A DNA stretch of 64,000 nucleotides from Xiphydria camelus (lineage: Eukaryota > Arthropoda > Insecta > Hymenoptera > Xiphydriidae): the NCBI GenBank assembly GCA_963678675.1, contig OY783200.1, positions 14,875,246-14,939,245 of the forward strand, in the 5' to 3' direction. Both the position numbers and the translations under genes were made by a program. Of this stretch, positions 1 through 11,423 are shown in pieces (position 1 is the stretch's first letter; the number at the start of each line of letters is the position of its first letter). The notes beneath the pieces are model-generated. The model searched no databases. It was given only the letters and a program-made list of their open reading frames with translations, and had not been told where the DNA came from.

Positions 1-146
1 ATCGAAGCGTCTAACCTCGAAATTGTGAATTTGTGAATAATGGAAATTACGAAAATAATTATAATTACGGTATAAATGTCTCGATTACCGACCAAGCCTA
101 TCCGAAGGTAACTTTCAAACTGGCCAGTATAGAGACGGACATACGG
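1..146. repeat. Arm of CCGTATGTCC foldback family (partial)
   Basis: This is the right-hand arm of a foldback element whose inverted end (GGACATACGG then TA) stops at about 146. The same sequence recurs near 45.7, 46.25-46.42, 44.0-44.3 and 55.6 kb. The left part lies outside the window or is missing. There is no coding potential. Confidence 0.7.
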
Positions 147-272
147 TATTATGAAGAAAGATTTTGCTAAAGAGAATTAAAATTTAAAATAAATGATTAT
201 GCGACTTTTTAATAGTACAGTTTAGTTTCAAATTTCTTTTTGAAGAAGTTTAATTTTTAGAGAGTGGAAGTA

Positions 273-728
273 CAGTAGAGTCTTGTTTCTCAGAGTTTGT
301 TCGAAGGGGGCATATCTTAGTTAACCAAAATCTTAAATTATATGGAACAATATGCACAATAAGCAACATTTTATTGCAATATCGCATTACTGATTTGATG
401 TAATAAAGTCAATACATATTTATTCAGAACATAGTCGCTTTGTCCATTTTATCCGAGCTTAACCCTTTCAGGATGGCCGCCGTACATGTACGTTATGTAT
501 ACATGTGAGGAGCTCATTTCCAAAGTGCAACAAGTTCATTTTTCAACTTTTTGGCTAAGAAGGTATAACTGATTCCACTATTTCTACAGGAGTACAGTGC
601 CACCTCTACTTGAAATTGGATAAAAATGGACTTGTTGCACTTTGGAAATGAGCTCCTCATGTACTCGGATAATTTGATCAGCATGGGTAACACAGAACCT
701 CAGGTATTGAATAAACAGGACTCTACTG
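273..728. mobile_element. pogo/Tigger-like MITE, TA target site
   Basis: The ends are inverted (CAGTAGAGTC at 273, its complement ending at 728) and flanked by TA at 271-272 and 729-730. The TIR start CAGTAGAG resembles pogo/Tigger elements. A second small hairpin sits inside at about 500-664 with arms reading CATGTGAGGAGCTCATTTCC. No transposase is present, so both are non-autonomous. Confidence 0.65.
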
Positions 729-841
729 TAACATCATTTCATGGTATATATTATGTTACACCTATTATTTCTTTGGTAAAACACATCTGACTACCATACA
801 ACAATTAAAAATAACATTATCATTGCTGATGAAGATCATAC

Positions 842-1072
842 CTCGTAGAATAACTTATAGCACTTTTTACATATAACAAGAGAGTGCACGCTCTCCTCAT
901 TTAGCTCCACTCGGATGACGGAACATATTAAGTCAATTAGTGGTCTTTCAGAAGTGGTAACTGCAGCTTCACCAAATATGCGTACACTATTCCTGGTCGA
1001 TACACCGACTTTACTATCACAAATCAAGCAGTGGGTGCAATTCTTCTCAAAATCTGCAGTCATCTTCGACAC
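842..1072 (-). CDS. ZAD-type zinc-finger protein, first exon (partial)
   Basis: The 77 codons from the ATG at 1072 contain a CTHCLIC motif (Cys-x2-Cys) and, about 50 residues later, CKKCYKLF (Cys-x2-Cys). This spacing is that of the zinc-finger-associated domain (ZAD) found at the N-terminus of many insect C2H2 transcription factors. ZAD mediates dimerisation. The exon closes exactly at a GTATGA donor (GT at 841-840), so the protein continues toward lower coordinates. No further exon or C2H2 finger is visible between 841 and 1, so the rest lies outside the window or is lost. I cannot tell whether the gene is live. Confidence 0.6.
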
Positions 1073-2143
1073 GACTGAAAGAATGGTATGAACAGTAAGT
1101 CATTCAATTCAATAAAGTGCTAGAGTGTACCAATTATTTTTTGTAATTTTTTTCAATTATTTATCATACGCTAAATATCAAATGCATTTTGTCGATGAAA
1201 TTAAAGAAATTAAATTCTTGCATCAAATAATAAAACTGTTGAACTTTATTTCTCAGCCATCTACAGGGTAGAATGTCACATACGGATCTATATAGCATAT
1301 CATCATTGAACGAAATGAAGTGATTCGAAAGTTAGAAAATTATAAAATATGTGTTACCTACATCAAGGATGAATGCGATGATCTCATTTAGACGCTGCTT
1401 AGATAATGCTAAATGGATATGGACCGATCAAAAGGTTAAGAGCATTAAATTAAAAACTACCGAATCACAGCTAATAAAATAGCAATAATCGTTGCTCAAC
1501 TCCCATGGTTAAGCTAATTAAGGTAATAGCATAAGTTGTAATATTTTTATGACTACACTGTTGGAATATCAGTTTTTGAAAAGCGCATTCTTTATGTACA
1601 CCTAATGCGGCATATAGCAAATATAACACATCTATACTCGTACCATCAAAAATAAGCGACGGTAAGATACTACCGTCTAATAAGTACCATTATTAGCGAA
1701 TTGAATTTTAAAATACAAAATATAGAGTAGCGCTATGCAAGATAAATCGTTACGTATATAGCTGTAGATATCGAACACAGTGATGCGAACAGCCAATTAT
1801 AACCCTAAAAATTATATCTTGCCAAGTGCATGAAAACATTTCGCCGCTGCATTAATTCTTGCAACAAACAATCAAAATAATGTGTAAAAAGTTGCCAGCA
1901 CTGACTTGAATTTTTTTTTCAATTCGAACGATTGGCAGCGAGGGAAGTAATGTAGAAACAATCTTGGTGGTACCAACGCCATTCGGGTCTTCGTAAACAG
2001 TAAGGTTGAATAAGAACGTCCTGTAAACTCGTCGAGTGAGATTTTTAGAACGGTGAGTAAGGGTCTATGCACAATGGCAGGAATAAGAAATAGGAAACAG
2101 AGAGAACAACGCTTTTGGCCTATCCCGTCACTGCTTTAGAACA
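1073..2143. other. No recognised gene
   Basis: AT-rich sequence. It would hold the promoter of the ZAD gene if that gene is real. The short open frame at 1872-2072 on minus shows no recognisable domain and no codon structure I trust. I see nothing else supported here. Confidence 0.5.
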
Positions 2144-2672
2144 TGTAGTTGACAAAAGAATAACAGGATTGGTCGGAAGCGCTGTCCTCTAGGGGGCTAC
2201 TCTTGAATTCATGTGAGAATTGTCACCGCCTTTCTCAACTCATCCGAAATTCTCAACTAACATTCTTGCCACGAAATCTGTCGCTGGTGACTTTTTTTAA
2301 ATGTTATTTTTAAACGTATTAACCAATTATTAATCAATCCTCATGCTTTCATTAATGAGAGTAGACGCCGCCATAGGTAATGAGGGCTTGAGGATTAATT
2401 GCACATTGGTTAGGTACGTTCAAAAATGACATTTAAAAAAATTCCTCAGCGACAGATTTTGGGGCGCCCGGTGTAGGAGATATCGGCGTGACGTCTGTGG
2501 CAGATGATAAAGTAGCCCAGAGGGCGCTTCCATATTTGAGACTAGAGAGATCACCTTCTAGAATATATATAACCCCAGCCGAGCGTGAGGCACGAAGCAC
2601 GTGTCATGTAAAATACAACCTTTTAATTAAAGCACCAATAAATATCACTTACTAATGACGCAAGTTGTCACA
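2144..2672 (+). mobile_element. LTR of a retrotransposon, with internal MITE
   Basis: The segment starts TGTAGTTGAC and ends GTTGTCACA, giving TG...CA ends. It has a TATA-like run at 2561-2571, a poly(A) signal AATAAA at 2637-2642 and, directly after the end, TGGTGTCAGAAGT at 2673. That last sequence looks like a tRNA primer-binding site, which orients the element on plus. A palindromic MITE of the CACCCG family (about 2275-2465) sits inside it. Leader-like sequence follows to about 2870, with no gag or pol in this orientation. A solo or 5' LTR fragment is the best reading. Confidence 0.5.
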
Positions 2673-3084
2673 TGGTGTCAGAAGTAAAGCTAGTGTCTTA
2701 CCAATACAAGGAAGACTGAAGAAAATAGATGAGAAGTGGAGAAGACGATATTTTTTATAGACGCTAACGGTAAAGAAAACGTGGGTTATTAATACGAGCT
2801 CCCACCAGAGAGTATTATTAATAGTGTCGACTGTTATACTCGGGTTTGGTCAAGGGTAACGCTTAATTATGTGGATATTAATACCGGGTCTCCACGTATG
2901 TTGTATACATAGGACGATATGGTACGTAGCGATTTGTAAACTCTAGGTTGTCCGCTATTGGTCGGAGACGCAAGGACGCCGAACGATTGGCTCTGTCAAT
3001 CGCCGGCAGACGTCAATCGTTGCGACAGAAGTTCCCTAGGGCGCAGACACCTAGCAGACGAGAAAGTATGGCGGTTGACACATA

Positions 3085-3283
3085 CACCCGGGGACACGGT
3101 ATCTGTCGTTGGTGACTTTTTTTAAACGTTATTTCTAAACGTACTAACCAATGAATAATTAATTCTCATGCGCTCATTAGCTACGGTGGCGTCTACTCTC
3201 GTTAATGAAAGCATGAGGATTATTAATTATTGGTTAGTACGTTTAAAAAAAGTCACCAGCGACAGATACCGTGTCCCCGGGTG
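3085..3283. mobile_element. Palindromic MITE, CACCCG family, TA target site
   Basis: The inverted ends CACCCGGGGACACGG are flanked by TA (3083-3084, 3284-3285). The inner arms share CTGTCGYTGGTGAC. The empty site is preserved in the inverted arm near 12,984 as ACATACGTTTG. Relatives lie at about 2275-2465, 39014-39226 and 50914-51125. TA duplication and palindromic form suggest mobilisation by a Tc1/mariner transposase. No ORF is present. Confidence 0.75.
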
Positions 3284-3445
3284 TACGTTTGTTTACAAAG
3301 TGGAATTTTTCAGAGTAATTATATTTTTTAAAAATAAAACGTGGTTTTCAAAGTTAATAAAATATTTCCATTTGCGAAACGATTTCCTTCGCGTTTATTC
3401 CGACGCTCGGACGCGCTTATTAATAAAAAGTAAAAATACAGTTAA

Positions 3446-4736
3446 ATCGGAGTAATGATGGAAGAGCGATAAATCTTGGGAGAAATGTAATATAATTAAC
3501 GAGTGACGATAAGAGACAGGTGAACCGACGTGGAAAATTACAGTGACCAGGCAGTTCTCAGGATTTTTGAGTAGGGTAAGTGTAACGATAAATCGAGAGG
3601 AATAACAAAAATGAATTGTTTTGAAGTCATTCAATTTCTTTATACTTTACAAAGGCAATATAATACAAAAATTATTCGTAGAATTAAAGAAAATGCTGAA
3701 GTCTTCATGGAAATCACTTCGACTATGGCCGAAGCAAGACGACACTAAACGAATGGATGACGGAAGAGTTCGGCAATGTGCGTCAGCCTCCATGGAGAAA
3801 TGTGCCAAAGACGAAGGACGATTGGTGTGCCGCTCATGAGTTAGAAATAAATGAAACGTAAGATATTATTCATACAGAAATAGAATGTAGTGTATAGGTA
3901 TTTATTTACCAGTATGACTCACATTACCATCCGCTAACCAACGATATTGAATATTTCAGTAAGCCACCAGCAAGCAGAATTCACCATTGCTTCATCTTTA
4001 CAGGAGACGTTCTAAATGATTTCCTTGTTCAGCCGAGCAATAATCCAAATGGTCGTGCAATGCTGAGATCGCGACAACGAGCATCAACTCCCCCGGAGGA
4101 CACGAAAAGCTTTATCTCAGCATTGCACGACCATTTGGATTATTGCTCGGCTGAACAAGGAAATCATTTTGAACGTCTCCTGTAAAGATGAAGCAATGGT
4201 GAGTTCTGCTTGCTGGTGGCTTGCTGAAATATTCAATATCGTTGGTTAGCGGATGGTAATGTGAGTCATACTGGTAAATAAATACCTATACACTACATTC
4301 TATTTCTGTATGAATAATATCTTACGTTTCATTTATTTCTAACTCATGAGCGGCACACCAATCGTACTTCGTCTTTGGCACATTTCTCCATGGAGGCTGA
4401 CGCACATTGTCGAACTCTTCCGTCATCCATTCGTTTAGGGTCGTCTTGCTTCGGCCATAGTCGAAGTGATTTCCATGAAGACTTCAGCATTTTCTTTAAT
4501 TCTACGAATAATTTTTGTATTATATTGCCTTTGTAAAGAATAAAGAAATTGAATGACTTCAAAACAATTCATTTTTGTTATTTCTCTCGATTTATCGTTA
4601 CACTTACCCTACTCAAAAATCCTGAGAACTGCCTGGTCACTGTAATTTTCCACGTCGGTTCACCTGTCTCTTATCGTCACTCGTTAATTATATTACATTT
4701 CTCCCAAGATTTATCGCTCTTCCATCATTATTCCGA
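3446..4736. mobile_element. Near-perfect hairpin element flanked by TTAA
   Basis: About 630 bp of sequence is followed by its inverted copy; the centre is near 4080-4110. TTAA lies on both sides (3442-3445, 4737-4740), the signature of piggyBac-type insertion, though the ends do not start CCC. Each arm carries a gene-like stretch. In one frame (about 3705-3855 plus) it reads as a hydrophilic C-terminus including NEWMTEEFG and ending NET-stop. In the ORF frames the arms encode 72-aa near-identical products. I do not recognise the protein. A transcript of the unit would fold into long double-stranded RNA. Confidence 0.6.
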
Positions 4737-5062
4737 TTAAGGGCCGGTTTTACCAACACGGTATAAACGCCGTATAGCGCTATACTGAGAATAACCTGTA
4801 CGCAAGCGTTTTACCACGATGGTATAAGTCTGGAATAGGATAAACTTTGGAATAAATGCAGGGATAGCTTATCCGGCAGTTTCAGCGCTGGATAAGCTAG
4901 CTATCCTCGGGATAACCTAACTTTTTGTTTGCGTCTGTTATTCCGTGACAGAATCACAACCGTGACAGAATCATAATAATTGTTATTAGTTGTGAAATAG
5001 AGTTGATTGATGTGCCAGTTGTCAAATCATCATCTGATGATGAAATTGACGTCTTACAAAGA

Positions 5063-5849
5063 ATGAGAAATCCTAGGAAAATACGTGCCCGGTAAGTAAA
5101 TAAAGGATACCTATACCTACTAATTTATAACCAATATCTAATACAAAACTATTCCAGAGTTGACTATTTCGAAGAATACAATGGTTGTAGAATTCTTCAC
5201 TTGCTTTCGTTTGGAAAAACAAACCTGTCAGAGATTATTGGGACAAATACGACATCGCATTGCTTCGAGGTCGCCAAGAAATGCAGCAATTCAGCCAGCA
5301 ACAAAATGATTGCCGACTTTAAGATTTCTTGCTTCGGGATCAATGCTAATTACTGTAGGTAATCGTTTTTATCATAATGTTAAAACTTTTAATTAGTCAT
5401 TATTATATGCCGCCACCTCAGCAACCTCCAACGACTCCTAACATCGCGAGGAGAGCTAGTTTACAGGGCTACAAGTTCATCGATCGGCATAAACCGCCAC
5501 TGATCTCCCAGAAATCAATGGGCGACATACTGAAAAACATCAACAAAGTCAAAATGAAACTCGTCACAAGGTACGATTAAACAATTTTATCGCGGTAAAC
5601 TTTTTATTCGCCAGGAACAAAGAGGAGTTTCGCATTGTCAGAATGTCGTGGCTGCGAAAGATTGATTTTGTTCACAGTGGGCTTTTAAACGTGTTTTTAT
5701 GATCGCCGGGTGGGAGACCTTTGCGAGCCAAACGAGAAAATAGCTCTTGCAACGACCTTCAAGAGATCTTACGGAAACGATATATCGCAATGCAATCGCC
5801 GGACAGTAGAAATTCCACCGCGACGTTGACGTTCGATAATTCGTTCTAG
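5063..5849 (+). pseudogene. Chimeric Harbinger/fission-regulator-like gene, copy 1 (broken)
   Basis: The exons correspond to 5063-5091, 5158-5358, 5397-5570 and 5702-5849. The last acceptor has changed: where copies 2 and 3 read TTTTTCAG, copy 1 reads TTTTTATG (5694-5701), so the final exon cannot be joined normally. This copy also lacks about 80 bp of 3' flank present in the others. Exon 2 differs at a few bases. It is the most diverged copy and is presumably non-functional as a chimera. Confidence 0.6.
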
Positions 5850-7805
5850 ATTAAGAACTCGATGATACTCAAGTTCTCTGGGTCGCAGCAATCGCGTCGG
5901 ACGGTGCTCCGAGGAACGGCTATTGTAGCCTTCTTTTATAAATGAGTCTTTCTCTGCGAGGTAATTTCGCACGACACATTTTAGATTATAGTTCTTTTTT
6001 AATAGGAGGATAGAAGCTCATAGAAACGTCGGGAAAATTTTGTTTTCTCTCTTCACTCTTTTACTCAGAAAATGCAAGTTTAAATTTAAAATTGACGCAC
6101 GCGGGTCTCTAATCGCGAGAATCTCAACGGTATCCAATAATATCAACCAAAGAAGTCATCTACCATTGCATTGTCTTGTATAAGTAACATTTAAATTTAT
6201 CTAGGTAGACATTATACCTTTCTTCAATTCGCGTGATTGCAGTTTTCAGGAGCAGAAGTGATACATCCGTCGTACGATGTAGAATATGAAAAAATTTTAG
6301 ATTTGCATTGATACACTTTTGTAAGATACCTCGGCATTAGACATCAAGTCGTACAACGCTCTTTGTATACTTTTTAGATAGGGTCGCGTATACTTAAAAA
6401 AACGATAACATTGTACCGCTCTATGTAATCTCAGAGTAATGTCACCGCGTGATAAATCTTAAGTTGTAGCGATTTAAAAGTTTATAGATTTTAGAATATA
6501 TTTTGTCCGATACGAGATTTGGATCAAATGGTGCAATTTTACGTTGTAATTACTATTATTGTGTGACGACCCTTATAGTTTTTTGAGACTGAACACATTC
6601 TTGTTGGTGAGATATCGAATGTTTGGACGTGTTTTGTACCTGATGCTTTTATCGACGACTCGAAAATAAAAGTTATTGTTACGAAAATATAAATATATTG
6701 TTATAGATATCTTTTATTTACCGGGCACGTATTTTCTTTGGATTTCTGATTCTTGGTAATACGTCAATGTCATCATCAGATGATGATTAAAAAACTGGTA
6801 CATCAATCAACTATTTCAAAATTAATAACAATTTACCACAACGATCAGGTTATGATTATATCATGAAAGAATAAAGACGTCAAAAACAAAAAGTTAGGTT
6901 ATACTGAGAATAACAACTCCGAATTTCATTTATGGCGCCGGAACAGCTGTCAAAACGACCAAATGTCATGCGCAGTACGTACTTCTTACTACCAACCTAA
7001 AAATAATTTTAGATGGCCAACGCTTATACCTGGAATAGTTATCCCAGGCAAACTTGGAGCTGGTAAAACGCCTGCGCTTTGTACCAGGTATAAAGAAGAG
7101 TATAAATTTATCCTCGGTATACTTATTCTAGGTATAACTTGGCTTTGGTAAAACTGGCCCTTAGGGCCGGTTTTACCAACACGGTATAAACGCCGTATAG
7201 CGCTATACTGAGAATAACCTGTACGCAAGCGTTTTACCACGATGGTATAAGTCTGGAATAGGATAAACTTTGGAATAAATGCAGGGATAGCTTATCCGGC
7301 AGTTTCAGCGCTGGATAAGCTAGCTATCCTCGGGATAACCTAACTTTTTCTTTGCGTCTTTATTATTCCGTGACAGAATCACAACCGTGACAGAATCATA
7401 TTAATTGTTATTAGTTGTGAAATAGAGTTGATTGATGTGCCAGTTGTCAAATCATCATCTGATGATGAAATTGACGTCTTAGGGCCGGTTTTACCAACAC
7501 GGTATAAACGCCGTATAGCGCTATACTGAGAATAACCTGTACGCAAGCGTTTTACCACGATGGTATAAGTCTGGAATAGGATAAACTTTGGAATAAATGC
7601 AGGGATAGCTTATCCGGCAGTTTCAGCGCTGGATAAGCTAGCTATCCTCGGGATAACCTAACTTTTTGTTTGCGTCTTTATTATTCCGTGACAGAATCAC
7701 AACCGTGACAGAATCATAATAATTGTTATTAGTTGTGAAATAGAGTTGATTGATGTGCCAGTTGTCAAATCATCATCTGATGATGAAATTGACGTCTTAC
7801 AAAGA

Positions 7806-8592
7806 ATGAGAAATCCTAGGAAAATACGTGCCCGGTAAGTAAATAAAGGATACCTATACCTACTAATTTATAACCAATATCTAATGCAAAACTATTCCAG
7901 AGTTGACTATTTCGAAGAATACAATGGGTGTAGAATTCTTCACTTGATTTCGTTTGGAAAAACAAACCTGTCAGAGATTATTGGGACAAATACGACATCG
8001 CATTGCTTCGAGGTCGCCAAGAAATGCAGCAATTCAGCCAGCAACAAAATTATTGCCGACTTTAAGATTTCTTGCTTCGGGATCAATGCTAATTACTGTA
8101 GGTAATCGTTTTTATCATAATGTTAAAACTTTTAATTAGTCATTATTATATGCCGCCACCTCTGCAACCTCCAACGACTCCTAACATCGCGAGGAGAGCT
8201 AGTTTACAGGGCTACAAGTTCATCGATCGGCATAAACCGCCACTGATCTCCCAGAAATCAATGGGCGACATACTGAAAAACATCAACAAAGTCAAAATGA
8301 AACTCGTCACAAGGTACGATTAAACAATTTTATCGCGGTAAACTTTTTATTCGCCAGGAACAAAGAGGAGTTTCGCATTGTCAGAATGTCGTGGCTGCGA
8401 AAGATTGATTTTGTTCACAGTGGGCTTTTAAACGTGTTTTTCAGATCGCCGGGTGGGAGACCTTTGCGAGCCAAACGAGAAAATAGCTCTTGCAACGACC
8501 TTCAAGAGATCTTACGGAAACGATATATCGCAATGCAATCGCCGGACAGTAGAAATTCCACCGCGACGTTGACGTTCGATAATTCGTTCTAG
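7806..8592 (+). CDS. Chimeric Harbinger/fission-regulator-like gene, copy 2
   Basis: Predicted exons are 7806-7834, 7901-8101, 8140-8313 and 8445-8592, all with GT donors and AG acceptors. Joined they give 552 nt, 183 codons plus stop, with no internal stop. Exon 2 matches a HARBI1-type transposase N-terminus only in another frame (LLGQIRHRI...LRFLASGS); the joined frame reads it shifted. Exons 3-4 read MPPPLQPP, then GDILKNINKVKMKLV, then RSPGGRPLR and LQEILRKRY. This resembles the C-terminal half of the MTFR1/FAM54 mitochondrial fission regulator family (proline run, then a helix with NKVKL-like sequence and SPGG). Upstream ATGs could block translation. Expression is unknown; host-gene capture is inference. 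Confidence 0.5.
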
Positions 8593-10636
8593 ATTAAGAA
8601 CTCGATGATACTCAAGTTCTCTGGGTCGCAGCAATCGCGTCGGACGGTGCTCCGAGGAACGGCTATTGTAGCCTTCCTTTCCACGCGTGAGATTGAATCA
8701 TGATTATAATTTTATCTGAGTCAGAGCTTTGGAGAATCAAAATTAATAGATCTCTCTTCTTTTTTTATAAATGAGTCTTTCTCTGCGAGGTAATTTCGCA
8801 CGACACATTTTAGATTATAGTTCTTTTTTAATAGGAGGATAGAAGCTCATAGAAACGTCGGGAAAATTTTGTTTTCTCTCTTCGCTCTTTTGCTCAGAAA
8901 ATGCAAGTTTAAATTTAAAATTGACGCACGCGGGTCTCTAATCGCGAGAATCTCAACGGTATCCAATAATATCAACCAAAGAAGTCATCTACCATTGCAT
9001 TGTCTTCTATAAGTAACATTTAAATTTATTTAGGTAGACATTATACCTTTCTTCAATTCGCGTGATTGCAGAGTTTTCAGGAGCAGACGTGATACATCCG
9101 TCGTACGATGTAGAATTTAAAAAAATTTTAGATTTGCATTGATACACTTTTGTAAGATACCTCGGCATTAGACATCAAGTCCTACAACGCTCTTTGTATA
9201 CTTTTTAGATAGGGTCGCGTATACTTAAAAAAACGATAACATTGTACCGCTCTATGTAATCTCAGAGTAATGTCACCGCGTGATAAATCTTAAGTTGTAA
9301 CGATTTAAAAGTTTATAGATTTTAGAATATATTTTGTCCGATACGAGATTTGGATCAAATGGTGCAATTTTACGTTGTAATTACTATTATTGTGTGACGA
9401 CCCTTATAGTTTTTTGAGACTGAACACATTCTTGTTGGTGAGATATCGAATGTTTGGACGTGTTTTGTACCTGATGCTTTTATCGACGACTCGAAAATAA
9501 AAGTTATTATAACGAAAATATAAATATATTGTTATAGATATCTTTTATTTACCGGGCACGTATTTTCTTTGGATTTCTGATTCTTGGTAATACGTCAATG
9601 TCATCATCAGATGATGATTAAAAAACTGGTACATCAATCAACTATTTCAAAATTAATAACAATTTACCACAACGATCAGGTTATGATTATGTCATGAAAG
9701 AATAAAGACGTCAAAAACAAAAAGTTAGGTTATACTGAGAATAACAACTCCGAATTTCATTTATCGCGCCGGAACAGCTGTCAAAACGACCAAATGTCAT
9801 GCGCAGTACGTACTTCTTACTACCAACCTAAAAATAATTTTAGATGGCCAACGCTTATACCTGGAATAGTTATCCCAGGCAAACTTGGAGCTGGTAAAAC
9901 GCCTGCGCTTTGTACCAGGTATAAAGAAGAGTATAAATTTATCCTCGGTATACTTATTCTAGGTATAACTTGGCTTTGGTAAAACTGGCCCTTAGGGCCG
10001 GTTTTACCAACACGGTATAAACGCCGTATAGCGCTATACTGAGAATAACCTGTACGCAAGCGTTTTACCACGATGGTATAAGTCTGGAATAGGATAAACT
10101 TTGGAATAAATGCAGGGATAGCTTATCCGGCAGTTTCAGCGCTGGATAAGCTAGCTATCCTCGGGATAACCTAACTTTTTCTTTGCGTCTTTATTATTCC
10201 GTGACAGAATCACAACCGTGACAGAATCATATTAATTGTTATTAGTTGTGAAATAGAGTTGATTGATGTGCCAGTTGTCAAATCATCATCTGATGATGAA
10301 ATTGACGTCTTAGGGCCGGTTTTACCAACACGGTATAAACGCCGTATAGCGCTATACTGAGAATAACCTGTACGCAAGCGTTTTACCACGATGGTATAAG
10401 TCTGGAATAGGATAAACTTTGGAATAAATGCAGGGATAGCTTATCCGGCAGTTTCAGCGCTGGATAAGCTAGCTATCCTCGGGATAACCTAACTTTTTGT
10501 TTGCGTCTTTATTATTCCGTGACAGAATCACAACCGTGACAGAATCATAATAATTGTTATTAGTTGTGAAATAGAGTTGATTGATGTGCCAGTTGTCAAA
10601 TCATCATCTGATGATGAAATTGACGTCTTACAAAGA

Positions 10637-11423
10637 ATGAGAAATCCTAGGAAAATACGTGCCCGGTAAGTAAATAAAGGATACCTATACCTACTAATTT
10701 ATAACCAATATCTAATGCAAAACTATTCCAGAGTTGACTATTTCGAAGAATACAATGGGTGTAGAATTCTTCACTTGATTTCGTTTGGAAAAACAAACCT
10801 GTCAGAGATTATTGGGACAAATACGACATCGCATTGCTTCGAGGTCGCCAAGAAATGCAGCAATTCAGCCAGCAACAAAATTATTGCCGACTTTAAGATT
10901 TCTTGCTTCGGGATCAATGCTAATTACTGTAGGTAATCGTTTTTATCATAATGTTAAAACTTTTAATTAGTCATTATTATATGCCGCCACCTCTGCAACC
11001 TCCAACGACTCCTAACATCGCGAGGAGAGCTAGTTTACAGGGCTACAAGTTCATCGATCGGCATAAACCGCCACTGATCTCCCAGAAATCAATGGGCGAC
11101 ATACTGAAAAACATCAACAAAGTCAAAATGAAACTCGTCACAAGGTACGATTAAACAATTTTATCGCGGTAAACTTTTTATTCGCCAGGAACAAAGAGGA
11201 GTTTCGCATTGTCAGAATGTCGTGGCTGCGAAAGATTGATTTTGTTCACAGTGGGCTTTTAAACGTGTTTTTCAGATCGCCGGGTGGGAGACCTTTGCGA
11301 GCCAAACGAGAAAATAGCTCTTGCAACGACCTTCAAGAGATCTTACGGAAACGATATATCGCAATGCAATCGCCGGACAGTAGAAATTCCACCGCGACGT
11401 TGACGTTCGATAATTCGTTCTAG
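10637..11423 (+). CDS. Chimeric Harbinger/fission-regulator-like gene, copy 3
   Basis: This is the same four-exon structure shifted by 2,831 bp: 10637-10665, 10732-10932, 10971-11144 and 11276-11423. All splice signals seen in copy 2 are kept, and the ORF translations of the two copies are identical. The near-identity points to very recent tandem duplication, gene conversion or an assembly duplication. No promoter is evident beyond the TIR. The start codon is chosen as the first in-frame ATG of exon 1; the frame is open further upstream without ATG. Confidence 0.5.

Noticed and set aside
6963..7240. Repeated 62- and 83-aa ORFs at unit ends of the array
   Set aside because: They overlap on opposite strands inside the TIRs and recur only because the TIRs recur.
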